Shown in pieces: positions 48,352-59,770 of a DNA stretch of 64,000 bases. Positions within the stretch are counted from its first letter, which is position 1. Each line of letters starts with the position of its first letter. The notes under the pieces are model-generated. The model saw only the letters and a list, made by a program, of their open reading frames with translations, did not search any database and was not told where the DNA came from. This DNA is from Aristolochia californica (Eukaryota > Streptophyta > Magnoliopsida > Piperales > Aristolochiaceae): positions 45,582,211 through 45,646,210 of the forward strand of contig JARWKL010000005.1 in NCBI GenBank assembly GCA_029961685.1, given 5' to 3'. Both the position numbers and the translations under genes were made by a program.

Positions 48352-50500
48352 CTCATTTCAGATAATACCCTCCCTTTTTTTCATTCCCATCCATCTTTCA
48401 AACCATGAAACAAAATAAAGAGGCAGAGAGAGAGGAAAGACAAGATGAATGATTGCTGTAGGACATGTCTGCTACTACAGTTCAACAGGATCCAAAATTG
48501 TTGGATATGACTCTACAACAAAAGCAGAAACTACTAAAACGAGCTGAAAGCAGAGATAGAAAGAGTCAATGGATAGAATCATGTAAGTAGATGGATGTAG
48601 CCAGAAAGCCGACAGAATTTAAAAGAGATGCGGGTACACGGGAAGGTCTGAACTTTAGACTATAATAGCAGAGTAAAATATTGTTTGGATCCCCAGGAAT
48701 ACCTTAACAGAACCAGCAGATAGAAAAGGACAAAGGTTAAAAAATATTTGTCTTCGTATTTCTTCCTTTTAGAGAGGGAAAGAAAGATTTCGATTACGAC
48801 GATTATAATGATAGCAACAATTAAGTTGTTGGTGGTGGGACACAAGGTACCAGCAGAAGTGGTTGGATCCAAGGAGAAGTCAGGAATATTTGGTGCGTCG
48901 TCAGAAGCTGATGAACCGGCGTGGCCTTGACGGCGTTGGCGGTGTCGTTGGCTCTGGTACTGGCATTGGTGGAGCGTCGTCAGCAGGAGAAAGAGAAGCG
49001 TTCGGCTCTCAATTCGATCCAGAGAAGGACGAGTAATCATGCATTTGAAATTTCTGAATCCAATTGAATTGGGTCTCGGAATAGGCCTTCAAAATGGATT
49101 ACTTATTTCTTTTCGCGCAATAAATTAAGAAAAAGGACAAACGAGATCAATTGGGAAGCTAAGAGCGACAATGGGAGCCTGCCATGCAATCTAATGCGGG
49201 AAGAGATATGATGTCCAGGCTGTCGCTGCTTCGCTAGCCTTACCGACGACAAACTCAAAAGCCGCCGAAGCCGTAGCAACAGGATGCCGATCCTTTCTCT
49301 CCGTCCGTCTTCCCCAGCGAGCGCTGATTGCCAACATGCTCCCGCGCAACCAAAGTTGGACAGAACCATATTATACCGGATTATATATTCTACTTGTTTA
49401 CCATTCGTATCTGATTCGTGACTCGTGAATGGCACAAATATTTAGCACAGCGTAAACATTTCTGGATTTACGTGCAATTTATGGATTCATGGTTTTTTAA
49501 TACGGAAGCAGTTTATAGGAAAAGAGGGAACCAAAGCGGATGTAACAAACTTTGCTAAAGGGAGAAAATTTGTCGTTAAATTTATGGGCCCAAACTTCCT
49601 CAGACTCTCCTTCCCTTATTTCTCTTATAACTAAAACTCCTTTAAGAGCAACTTTTAGAAAAAAAAAATATTTCTTTGATAAATTTCACTTTTAAAGAGT
49701 ACAATATAACTGTTTCTTTTGAGCCAAAAAATGAAACTCTTCCTAGGAGTGAGAAAAGATGGAAAAAAACAAAAAGGGGGGGTGGGGCCTCCACCACTTT
49801 TTTGTTGTTGCTGAAAATAAGGGAGTATATCTTTTTTTCTTATTTTTATCATTTTTAATGATTAAATTGAGATTAAAATATTATTGTAAATTTAATGAAT
49901 TAAATAAGTATTTCTTTCTAAGTAATGTATTAATTTTTTAAAATAAGAATAAGTTGGATGCACCTAAGGGGTGGACTTCAGTCTAAGCCTCCTCTATCTC
50001 ACACTCTATTTTTTTCTCTCCGTGTATATATACATGTGCATATATATATAAATATAATACAAGTTTGGTGAAATAGGGGGCGAGGGATGGGTTCCCTGTT
50101 TACGTCATCCTTGGATTACTTGACCAGCAGGGTGCAAGCTTTTCCACATGCTCCAGCTCTTTTGAGGGTAGAGATGGGATCTGCCCTGCAAATGGCACCT
50201 GGTCTCGATCCGCTAGTTGGGAGCAGACATCTCTTTAGAAAATTAGCTTAATGGTCACCAAAAGAAACAGCAATGAAACGAACTTGAGGGAGCCTTGCAG
50301 TCAATAACAAATGTATTACATAGTAGGAAAAAAAGACGCTTCGCGAAAACAAAATGCAAAGCCACAAGTCGAAACAAAACCCTCTTTCGCTCATGAGTGC
50401 CTGATTGTTAAGGCAGTCAAGTGGTATGAAATATGAATATGATTACGGTTTTTCTTTCAGATCGAACAAACGGAGGGGAGTCCCTGCCTCCAGGAGAGGT
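48352..50500. other. ELMO leader and intergenic DNA
   Basis: ELMO leader exons may lie here; none placed. The minus-strand frame at 48660-49040 is listed separately. The GC-richer patch at 49150-49370 could be transcribed leader, followed upstream by a TATA-like GTATAATATGG near 49365-49376 on the minus strand. The rest is AT-rich with no gene; the right end is the EPF1 3' UTR. Confidence 0.4.
48660..49040 (-). CDS. Unrecognised open frame with one predicted membrane segment
   Basis: 126 codons. The first third is Gln/Arg-rich (QCQYQSQRHRQRRQGH), the middle is Ser/Asp/Thr-rich (AGSSASDDAPNIPDFSLD), followed by a strongly hydrophobic stretch NNLIVAIIIIVVIEIFLSL and a basic KRKKYEDK. That order (soluble part, membrane helix, basic stop-transfer) is plausible for a small single-pass protein, but no family is recognised. 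It sits about 300 bases upstream of the ELMO start on the same strand, so it could equally be a chance frame in the ELMO leader. Confidence 0.22.
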   Translation of the reverse strand: MITRPSLDRIESRTLLFLLLTTLHQCQYQSQRHRQRRQGHAGSSASDDAPNIPDFSLDPTTSAGTLCPTTNNLIVAIIIIVVIEIFLSLSKRKKYEDKYFLTFVLFYLLVLLRYSWGSKQYFTLLL

Positions 50501-51138
50501 TTAAGGAACAGGGTAGGATTTGCTATTGCACATGCATTTGTATGCCATTGGACAAGTCTCTGCCTCTTCCAATGAAGCGCAGACGAAGCTCACCATGACC
50601 AGACGACAAGGGGAACAGGATCCGCAGGCGTGCGAACAGTCAGGTAAGCTAGATCCCGCGATCTGCACTGTATCAGATCTTCCCTGTCTGCCTTGCCTTC
50701 TCACCTGGAACAACTGGGGTTTTGTCATAACAGACTCTTGTCCAGGTCTAGTTCTTCTGAGATGAAGATGCCGTTCATGATGATAATGATGATGATGATG
50801 ACGACGGTGGCCGTTGTCATCTGTATACAACAAATTTAAGGAAATTGTCAAAACAAAAGGAATCAAGAGGAGCGCATAATTAAAATTGGATTTTGGCTGA
50901 TTTGGGAGATTTGCAACTTTATTACATTGGCCGGTAAGGCAAAGATGTATAATTTGCCGCGGGGAAATATGTTTCTATGGGGTCTTAATACCAAACGATT
51001 CGCAAAAGAAAAAAGGCCGTACGTAGAGAAATACTTACGAAGTTGGAAGCGGTTGATACGCGCTGCGTGCGTAAATGCCGCTAGAGAAAAAAGGAAAACA
51101 GAGACCAAGAGGACGACGGCGGGGACGCAAATCTTCAT
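50501..51138 (-). CDS. EPF1: EPIDERMAL PATTERNING FACTOR 1, secreted stomatal peptide
   Basis: Two exons, 51138-51039 and 50820-50501; 139 residues. EPF1 is secreted by stomatal lineage cells and acts through ERECTA-family kinases and TMM to enforce spacing of stomata. Exon 1 is a signal peptide (MKICVPAVVLLVSVFLFSLA, cleavage near Thr-His-Ala-Ala). The middle is a basic, His-rich pro-region (HHHHHYHHERH) with RQGRQGRSDTVQ just before the mature peptide, as expected for subtilase processing. The mature part has eight cysteines in the EPF pattern: LPDCSHACGSCSPCRLVMVS, FVCAS, ETCPMAYKCMCN and a YPVP end. The loop EEAETCPMAYKCMCN is characteristic of EPF1 rather than EPF2 or EPFL9. The ATG at 51138 starts the signal peptide; the longer frame upstream is promoter. 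Confidence 0.95.
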
Positions 51139-51298
51139 GGCATCTGTGAAGTGAAAACAAAGACTGCTATTGAATTTGAGGGTGTATTTTAAGAAGAATA
51201 TCAAACAAGCTCTCGAAACAATGAATAAACGAGTCGGAGTTAAAAGGATGGTGAAATGGAGAGACGGGAGTAGTGCAAGATAAACTGGAAGGCGGCAT

Positions 51299-51310
51299 AG
51301 TAATATATTT
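51299..51310 (-). promoter_or_regulatory. TATA-like box of EPF1
   Basis: Minus strand reads TTTAAATATATTAC, about 165 bases upstream of the EPF1 start codon. Confidence 0.4.
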
Positions 51311-51432
51311 AAAGGGGGGGCGGGGAGGAGCGGGAGCAAGAAAGGGTATTGTACCATGGACCAGCTCAGAGATGACTGATCGAGCGGCATTATGTGGGGG
51401 CGGAGATCACATGAACTGGAGCGGGAACGAGT

Positions 51433-51472
51433 GAGTGATCACAGGGTCGAGCGAGTGATCACAGGGTCGAGC
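51433..51472. repeat. 20-bp tandem repeat upstream of EPF1
   Basis: GAGTGATCACAGGGTCGAGC occurs twice head to tail, each copy containing the palindrome TGATCA. It is about 300 bases upstream of the start codon; any role in the promoter is unknown. Confidence 0.9.
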
Positions 51473-54149
51473 GGGTGAAATGAAAATGCTTTCGACTACT
51501 TACACACTTTTTCTGGTATCAAAAGCAGGTGTATTGCTGCTTTACGTGATTCTCAGTTTCCTGCCATAATTTCCCGAGTTAATGCCTCTGCGAGCGCCTC
51601 CTAGGACAGCCCTAGAATAAATGAAGCAGGCAAATAGGAATGATTCCCAGCGGCCATGTCCCTGGTTATTTTCGAATTTTTGCTCTCTTGTATCTTTACA
51701 TTCCTTTTGGCTAACAAAGGATCGGCAAAGTTAAACTGGTATCAAAATATATATACAAATAGAGAGAGAGAGAACTAAGATAGCATAGTACAAACAAAGA
51801 AAATAGAACGATGAAGGTAGGAAGAGGGAAAGAAAGCAAGGAATTTATAACCTGATTTAGAAAACCGAGCGGAAGCAAAGAGACTGATCAGCGTGAACCA
51901 GAGATTTCAGTAATCTTCCAAACAAAAAACGGATTGAAACAATGTTTAAGTACAAACAGAGCAGAACATAGGAAAGCCAAAAGAGAACTGAACTGATTAA
52001 AATAACGGAGAGACTGATCAATGCGGAGCAAGATCTTTCAGAGGTGTTCTAGAAAAAGAAAAGATTGAACCAATTTTTTACAAACAAATGATTACACATT
52101 GTACTAACAGAGAAGGAAATCAATATGAGAACTAAACTGGTGTGTACAAAATAGAGCAAAAATCGGAGTGGAAGTAGATCAGGTAGCAGACACCGATTTT
52201 ATGGATTTTAATGTTCCTACATGCACCCTCTACCCAATTACGCTCCCGGATACGTAATGTTGTTAGAGCATAGCAACGATCTTCACCTGCGACCCCCTTG
52301 GTATTTTCGCAGGAATATCCCGCGCTATATTTCAAGTTGGCTGTCGTTGCTGCATTTGCTATTGTTGCACTTTCCTCTTCGTCGTTTTACTTCTTCTCCT
52401 CATTGTTTGCTATGTCTATTTGTTTCTGAAACCTAATGCCCCAATTATAAGATTTCAAACATGAAATTTGCTTTCCACCTCAACTCTGATTACAGTCTCC
52501 GCTATGGCAAACATCCGGCTTTCTACACAGGCCACCCCAACACAACAATCATCAATTCGGGTTGAAGGGGGAAAAGTGAGTTCGGGTCAGGTGTGAAGTC
52601 CTCAGCTCAACACGTCGAATCCCATGGAACATTTATTTGAGGGTATCATACAGCGTCAAGGCTAGGGATGGGTATGGGTCGAGTCGGGGACGGGTTTCCT
52701 AGAACCCAAACCTGAAAAAACTCTAATTGGATTTGGAAACCACCCCCTTCCCCGACCCGGCCCATTAGAATTTTGTTAACATGTAAAAATTATAAAATTA
52801 CAAAAAAATTACAAAAAAAAATTCAATAGTAGAGTTAAAAGTAAACACAACTTATTCATGCACCATATATACGTGGATAAGATAACAAATAACCTATTCA
52901 TACAAATAACTTGTTCAAATAATTGCATTTTATGATCCATTAAAAAATCCATAAACCTACAAAATTACACTAAATTCTTCCAAATTACAAAAAATAAAAA
53001 CTACCATGAAAAAATCAAAATAAGAATAGGGGGGTTAGTCAACAATGAATTTTACTTGCATTTAGTAATTCATTTAATTAGGGCATTAGTGGTGAACTAG
53101 CGCGCCAACATCATTTGAAAAATGCAGGTAATCGTCTCAGGCTAAAATCGTGAAATCATCATTCAGCCCAAATTTTTGAATCATTCACTTGAAGCAAATT
53201 TTTGGGACCCATATTTCCTCCCCGACAAAATAATTTTTTCTCTCTCACCATTGTCTCCCTGCCATTATCAGCGTCGTGTGAAAGATGACGTTGTTGATTT
53301 AATTTTTCTTAAGTTAGGAAAAATTAAACTAGCGTTATTTTAATACTATAGTATTTCATTAATTAATATAATATATTATATAATAAACTATAATAATTCA
53401 TTAATATAATATAGTATTTTATTAATTAGTAAATTAATATATTTTAATACTACATTAAATAACTTATTAGTGTAGTAGCCATGTTTATTTTGGTTAATTA
53501 TCTCTTTAGGTATATATTCTATTTTAAGTATATTATAAAAAATTATTAATTTTCTTGTTTACATCATATTTTTTTATTTTGGGGCATTAACACTAGAATT
53601 TGTTATCCAATGCAATTGAACTCTGTTTTTATTTTGGGGCATCAACTTCAATGTAGACAACCCCACCCAACCCCCCCCCCCCCCCCCCCCCCCCCATAGT
53701 TAAAATCCCACAAGCATAGCATAAAGATTTTATAACATAAAATTAAAGTCATAGCAAGTAACCATAGAAATCTAGAACATCAAACTGTTTATAAATTACA
53801 ACATACATATCTCAGGTCTCAAGACTCTCAACATAAATACAAATAAGTCTTTCCAACTTATAAGTCATAAACTAAAAGTCATAAACAACAAAAACAAGTC
53901 ATGAATCATAGTTAATCTCCAAATACCTACGCTAAGATAAGAAACACAAGTTTCTGCACACAAAAAATAACAGTTTAAAACAAATAATTATAATAAGAAA
54001 TATAAATATAAACTTAACATAAAATAAAATTAATCTATATCATCACTACCACCAAATAGCTCAACTAAGACAAATGTATGAATATAAGTTTCTACACAAA
54101 TAAATAAATAATAAAGTTAATTCATATTTAAAATAACTAAAAACAGTAG
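51473..54149. other. Intergenic DNA with old repeats
   Basis: No host gene. At 51879-51960 and 52010-52092 two related stretches (both starting AGAGACTGATCA) form a diverged tandem duplication of about 131 bases. At 52660-52790 there is a GGGTATGGGTCGAGTCGGGG-type GC-rich patch like hAT ends. At 53027-53043 the word AGGGGGGTTAGTCAACA equals the left end of the element at 56714. The frame at 52221-52436 has no domain. Confidence 0.5.
53671..53695. repeat. Homopolymer of 25 C
   Basis: An uninterrupted run of 25 C, preceded by CCCACCCAA. Such a tract can form an i-motif, with a G-quadruplex on the other strand; it can also be a length error from assembly or sequencing. Confidence 0.9.
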
Positions 54150-55900
54150 AAATAAGGATGTTTAATATCTCTCTCACAATCAATGATAATGCTAAATATT
54201 CCAACCATCAATCTTCCACCACATCAAAATATCAAAATCTGAATTCTTAGGGTTTAAGGGTTCATCCAAGTAAAAATCTAATTCAGATATTGATATTTCT
54301 TCACTCATGCTCTCTGTAATATATAACTCAATTTTTTATAGGTTACTCTCTTTAATAGGATTTGTACTTGTAGAAGATACATCAATTCTTCTATTTTTTT
54401 CTTTTGATATTCCCTCAAAAGCATATACAAACATTCACAAACTTTATGAACTTTTTTCCTCTCATCCATGTACAACTTGAGATAGTAAAATGCAATTATA
54501 TCCATTTTACACCTTAGACCTAACACAACTCCAATAGCCAAAACTATTAAAAAAATCAATATTTGTCAAACTTGTTAAGCATTGATTGTGTCATCGAGAA
54601 AACAACATAATCCATGGACTTATTCTACCTAATTAATGTTATTTAATGTTATACATTTTTGCAAAAAAAATGTTCAATATGGGGTATTTAGTACCTGAAA
54701 ATAATTCGATGACTTCACTAAATAACTCCAATATATAACATATTTCAGTTGTCATTCTCCATTAATTTCATGTTCAATTTTGCAGGTTGTTTCAAGCGTG
54801 CACATACATATTTATGTTCTAAAGCCACTTAAAACATCTTATGAGTGGAGTTCCAACAGGTTTTACAATCTAAAGTCAATTTTTTTTTACAATAAATTCT
54901 TGATTGATGAGTCATTTCTTCAAATTTCTCAACTCTTTCAGGGCTAAAGTCCAATACAAAACCCATTTTCTTAAAATATTGATTGTTTTTCATCTATCTT
55001 TGACTTTTTTGAATATGTTTAAAATATGAGCAACACATCGAATATGTAAAAATTCTTCATCAAGCAAAAAAGGGTGAGGAAATTGTTTCCTAAGTAATGT
55101 TATACAATAATAAGTAGTATTACAATTGTCTATAATAATACAAGACCATTTTCTTTCTATCTTTCAATCCAAAAGAGAATCCAATAGAGCTTCACATAAC
55201 ACATGTTTTGTATGAGGAGAAGGAAGATAAACAAACCAAATGAAAAAAAAGTACAAAATATTTTATCAACACTAGTGTAAACATAATATATGATATGCAA
55301 ATAAGATTAATTAAAAGCATGAATATAAGTCTAAGACATACCTCAAAATGCGCTTCTGCAATTTCTAATTGTCATCAATATAGTGAGTTGTAATGGCTAT
55401 GTACTATTTCTTTTGCACTAAAGTCCACATGTCAGTCATGATGGCCACTCTTGAAGATGTATAATAGTGAAAAGACAAAGTACAATAAATGGGTTGATAC
55501 AAAGGATTTACCTCTTTTATCGTATTCCTAAAGTGTGGAATTTCAATTGCATAAAATGGTTGTTCCTCTAATATAACACATTTAGTGAATGTCTAAGTCT
55601 CTCTTGATTAAACACATGACTTGTGAAACTCGTAACTCCACTAGTTTGTGGTGTAAAAGCTAGTAATTATAGCATAATGTAAATAATTTTTCTTTGTGGG
55701 CACCTCCTCAAATGTTGAAAGCAAGTAGAAGTTTCATTTTTGTTAGGTGTTTTTAATTCAACTTTAAAATAATTACATCTAGTCATGCCTATCCAATCTT
55801 TTTTTAAATTATAAAAAATCATTCCACACTAAATATAACTCCTTTTTATCCATTTCCCTAGTGTTTGTGAAGGTTTTGGAGCCTGATTATTATTATTAGT
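54150..55900 (-). pseudogene. Decayed hAT transposase (BED zinc finger type)
   Basis: Minus-strand translation in several frames gives, from about 55860 downward, a BED-finger-like region (CNYF, then a KNETSTCFQHLRRCP-like stretch), then the central domain (LLDEEFLHIRCVAHILNIFK near 55010-55075), then KLYMDERKKVHKVCECLY (about 54420-54490) and the dimerisation region ELDFYLDEPLNPKNSDFDIL ahead of MWWKI (about 54200-54290). Many stops and frameshifts. This is the order of plant hAT/RICESLEEPER-like transposases. The catalytic residues cannot be traced and no target duplication was fixed. Confidence 0.75.
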
Positions 55901-56713
55901 GGTTTGACTAGAATTATGAGTGACTTTAATAGCATTATCAATGGTCTGCTTACCTTCTCTTTCCATACTAGTATTTCCTTCACTTACAAATAACTAATTT
56001 TTATTTGTCGCATGATCTGTCTCAATCATAGAACTATAGTTGATAACACATTCACCTCACGAATAAAAAACAAATTATACAAGCCAGATTCCAACTTAAC
56101 AAATCATACTTGCCTAAACTTAACTCTAAGCAACATGGAAACAAACATAATTACACAAGTCATAAAATAACATATAGAGTAAAGAACATGAAAGCAATAT
56201 TTAGGGTTTAGGGATTAAGGTTTAGAGATTGTGGTTTAGGGATTAAAGAGTTTTTTTAGCATGATTTGTAGAATTCATGTTGTTGCATGTCTTTTCATGA
56301 TCTAATCTATAAAATGCATTTAATGATATAAACATATTTCTTTGTCAAATACATATGAAGGACCAAGGGACTTCATTTTGAAGGAAAGTAAAAATTGTTT
56401 TATCTTAAATTCTAACATCCACGTGAAAAGTATCTTGAGATAAAATTTATTTTTTTAAATACACTGAGTAAAGTTTTTAAAGCTATGTTACTTTTTATTA
56501 ACTTATATGTTATTTAAATATTTAAGAGGAGCATTATAAGTATAAATCTTCATTAGTCGATTGGGGGAAATCCAATTGTTGACCAGAAGTCTGACAAGGT
56601 TTTATTTCCAACCTCATCCCCAATTAGAAGGTTGGAAACAAAAACCCATCCTTGGGTTTTTGGGTCGGATCAGATTAGGTTCCCTACGAAACCTCATCCT
56701 ATGTCCACCCTTA
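55901..56713. other. AT-rich DNA between transposon relics
   Basis: No gene. Contains TTTAGGGATT-type repeats near 56200-56245. The patch at 56580-56710 ends TGTCCACCC and may be the right terminus of the hAT element. Confidence 0.4.
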
Positions 56714-57360
56714 GGGGGGTTAGTCAACAAACATAAAATTTGATCTTCATCTTCGAAATGGGTGTTAGTGTGGACGAGTTCATATCCACTGGAAAACAAT
56801 TTCCAGTGTTAGTGCCCCCAAATGAGAAAAACGCAGAAAATAAGAGAATTAGTAACTTGTAAAGTATACTTAATTAAAATATAATACTTAAACATTAAAT
56901 TAGGTAAAATAAACATTATTACTACACGAATAACTAATTTAATGTATAACTAAAATATATTAATGTACTAATTAATTTAATTATATATTATATTAGTTAA
57001 AAATTATTGTTTATTGTACATTAATACAGCTTGAAAAATCAAACAATTCAAACTTGAACTAGTAAAAATGGACGCTCAATAGAAGTCGACCTTCCACCTA
57101 AGGGCATAAACATAAACACAAAGAAAGAAGGTATAAATCCATTTGTCAGTTTGAGCACCCAAAAGAAAAAGAAAAAAAAAAATGAAAGTCCAGTTCTTAA
57201 GCAACAGTTTTGGATACAAGAAATGTTATATTTAATGATTGATCTCTTTTGTGTACATTTTTTTATAAGAAACAAGGAGTAATGGGGGATCCAAAGAAGA
57301 AAACATAGCATACATCACAAACTACTTAGAATTTTGCTCCCAGAAACAAACAACCAAAAA

Positions 57361-57864
57361 CTGTATCCCATGGATGCTTTGCCTATCATCAAGTTACCAA
57401 CAAAAACAACCCCTAGCTTTGGACTCTGTAAATCTACCATCAATTATCTTCCACTTGATAATTCAATTGCTTCTTGGTTATAAATGGAATTCTCTTCCCA
57501 ATCAAATCTCCTAAACTAAAAAAAAAAAAAAAAAAAACTGTATCCCATGGATGCTTTGCCTATCATCAAGTTACCAACAAAAACAACCCCTAGCTTTGGA
57601 CACTGTAAACCTACCATCAATTATCTTCCACCTGATAATTCAATTGCTTCTTGGTTATAAATGGAATTCTCTCCCCAATCAAATCTCCTAAACTAAAAAA
57701 AAAAAAAAAAAGTTGTATCCCAAAGATGTTTTGTCTATCATCAAGTTACCAACAAAAACAACCCCTAGCTTTGGACTCTGTAAACCTACCATCAATTATC
57801 TTCCACCCGATAATTCAATTGCTTCTTGGTTATAAATGGAATTCTCTCCCCAATCAAATCTCCT
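57361..57864 (-). repeat. Three tandem copies of the kinase C-terminus plus 3' UTR
   Basis: Units start at about 57361, 57538 and 57712, period 175-177. Each contains, on the minus strand, codons for [18 protein letters not shown] then GG[R] and a stop, followed by the same 3' UTR. The first and second units (by coordinate) are joined to the next by an A run of 18-20 bases; on the minus strand this is a T run followed by TAGTTTAG, resembling a splice acceptor in front of the last coding piece. Confidence 0.9.
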
Positions 57865-58088
57865 CTGAAGTCTCTCATAGTCTCGTCTTCGGGTCACCTC
57901 CACTTGTTGCCACTCTTCCCACCTTTCTGCCAATCCCTCTCCTTCAAGCATTCGAACAACTTCTGACATAGTTGGGTGCAAAGTAAAGCAACTTGGATCA
58001 TCATTTCCACTTCAACACCATCAAAATTTCTATCCAGGTTCTGGTGTACTATGGTAATCAATCTTTTCTCCCTCTCCAATTTCTTTAC
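57712..58088 (-). pseudogene. LRR receptor-like kinase 3' fragment
   Basis: Minus strand. After an intron-like acceptor (TACAG) at 58089 the exon reads [35 protein letters not shown], then loses about seven codons and the frame, and resumes as [40 protein letters not shown] and the terminus IELSGGR. This is the end of a subfamily II LRR receptor kinase of the Arabidopsis At5g10290/At5g65240 type. The frameshifting deletion (near 57975) and the missing LRR, membrane and catalytic parts make it a pseudogene. Retained intron sequence upstream shows it came by DNA transfer rather than through mRNA. Confidence 0.85.
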
Positions 58089-58502
58089 CTGTACGATTGT
58101 ACAAAATTGGATCAAATTGAGACAAATCAATAGTTAGCCAAATTTCAGACACTTGAAAGCTCACTAAAAGAATCCAGATCTCAGGATTTGTAACAGTCAT
58201 CCAGTTTGTATTTATTGTTTGGATAGAGACTTGCAACAGAAAGGATTCCCAATCTTGACACAATAGGTATCACATGGAGGTTTATTTTCTGGCTTTTCTA
58301 TTAAAATGGGTTTATAGCCAATTATCCATGGAGGCTCGCAACTAAGACCTCAAAAATCTAATTTAATGGAAAAAAAATTAGGGTTTAGTTATATCTTCTG
58401 AAATTTGGGGAAAATCGAAGCCTAATCGAAGTAAAAATTAGGCAATCGATGCCCAAATGTCAAAATCAAAGAAAACTAAAATCGAAATGGGGGAAATCGA
58501 AC

Positions 58503-58870
58503 GAATTCGAAAGGTATTTTGGGGCAAAAGAGAACAACGAGAGAGAGAAGGGAGTGGAAGGCTGAAAAGGAGGCCAAGAGGGATAAGACAGAGAAAAACG
58601 GAGAGCGAGTCTGAGATAAGAGAGGGAGGCACGGAGATGAGAGAGGGGGTGCGGGAGAGAGGACGAGTCCGAGAGAAGACCGAGAGACTGAGGCCGGAGA
58701 AGAGAGGGAGCAGAGACGGAGGCTGGAGAGGAGAGTCCGAGAGAAGAGAGGGAGCAGAGACATCGGGGGCGTAGGGAGACGAGAGAGGGGGTGCGGGAGA
58801 GAGGGAGAAAAAAATGAAAATGAGAAGAGAGCAAGAGATGGGGGTGCGGGGAGAGAGAGGGGAAAAAAAA
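58503..58870. repeat. Long purine-rich tract
   Basis: About 370 bases almost entirely A and G on the plus strand (GAGAGAGGG-type words), with few pyrimidines. Open frames on both strands here are products of composition. It could form triplex DNA. Confidence 0.8.
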
Positions 58871-59092
58871 ATAAACGTCGAGGGTTCGAACCCCCGCTTT
58901 TCCTTCATCCGGATAATTGGCAAAAAGGGTCGGAAACCAAATTACATTTTTTATAACGCGGAGATGATGTTCCTCTTCATCTCCAGCATCTAGATGACAT
59001 AAAGTTTGGCACTCCACGAACGACGTAAACTGATGAATGGTGTAATGCGGTTGATCTTCATCTTACCCTTCAAGTCGACTAACCCCCCCTTA

Positions 59093-59770
59093 GTTGAGGT
59101 TGGCTCCATACGAGTGTACATAAAACTTGGGTGCATTGCACATCGGTGGTTAACATCATTTCTAGTAAATACAATGTAGAAATTAACTACGAAATATGCC
59201 TAACTTCTCAATCGGGTTTGCATAATTTTTTGCTGTGATAAATTGTGAGAAATACATTTCCAATTTCCACCCATGAGGCTTAAACTTCAGGGTATGTTTG
59301 GAACCCCTAGAAAAGAAAAGAAAATAAAATAAAATAAAATTTTGGCCATTAAGGATTTGCTTCTCTTACAAGTAATTAATTTAGTTGTCAACTTGGGAAA
59401 AGTCGGACATGATAAATGCCACGTCTTAGTGGTCTAAAAGAGTATCAAGTATATAAGCTATACAATACCCACACAACAGCCAAAGGCCCAAAGGAGCCGG
59501 TTAATAGCCATCCTTTGTAAATTACAGAAAGATTAATTCATAAACCAGTAGAAAAATGAGGGGGTGGTCGGGGGGACAGAGAATGACGTGCACGCGCTGA
59601 GAAAGAAAAACCAAAGGGATGTCCCAGCGAGAGCACTTAGCCTTTACCTTCACTCTTTCTTCCACGTTCCGATGCTCCCGGACATAGTGAAACACCAAGC
59701 GTAAAGGCATCTGGGCCGTTGAACGTCATCTTTCGTCCACAAGTAATAGTTCCACGAGTGGCCTCGAAAA
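59093..59770. other. Promoter region of the SpoU methyltransferase gene
   Basis: No gene. AT-rich DNA, then more GC-rich near 59560-59770, the likely promoter and leader. Confidence 0.4.

Larger units (their letters stand above)
56714..59089. mobile_element. Probable PIF/Harbinger-like element carrying a kinase gene fragment
   Basis: Left end GGGGGGTTAGTC (from 56714) and right end, reversed, GGGGGGGTTAGTC (to 59089) are inverted repeats, each bordered by TTA (56711-56713 and 59090-59092), the 3-bp target site typical of PIF/Harbinger. A further copy of the left-end word is at 53027. Inside are a broken LRR receptor-kinase 3' end and a long purine tract, and no transposase. The repeats are short (about 12 bp) so the call rests on the combination. 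Confidence 0.45.

Noticed and set aside
52660..56710. Complete hAT element with matched ends
   Set aside because: The GC-rich patches at 52660 and 56700 are only loosely inverted (TAGGGATGGG versus TAAGGGTGGA) and no 8-bp target duplication was found, so only the transposase fossil is called.
58870..58905. tRNA-like T arm (GGGTTCGAACCCCCGC)
   Set aside because: No acceptor, D or anticodon arm can be built from the upstream sequence, which is a purine tract. A chance match.
58438..59017. Long Ser/Pro/Leu-rich minus frames
   Set aside because: Created by the purine-rich strand bias (no T on the plus strand means few stops).
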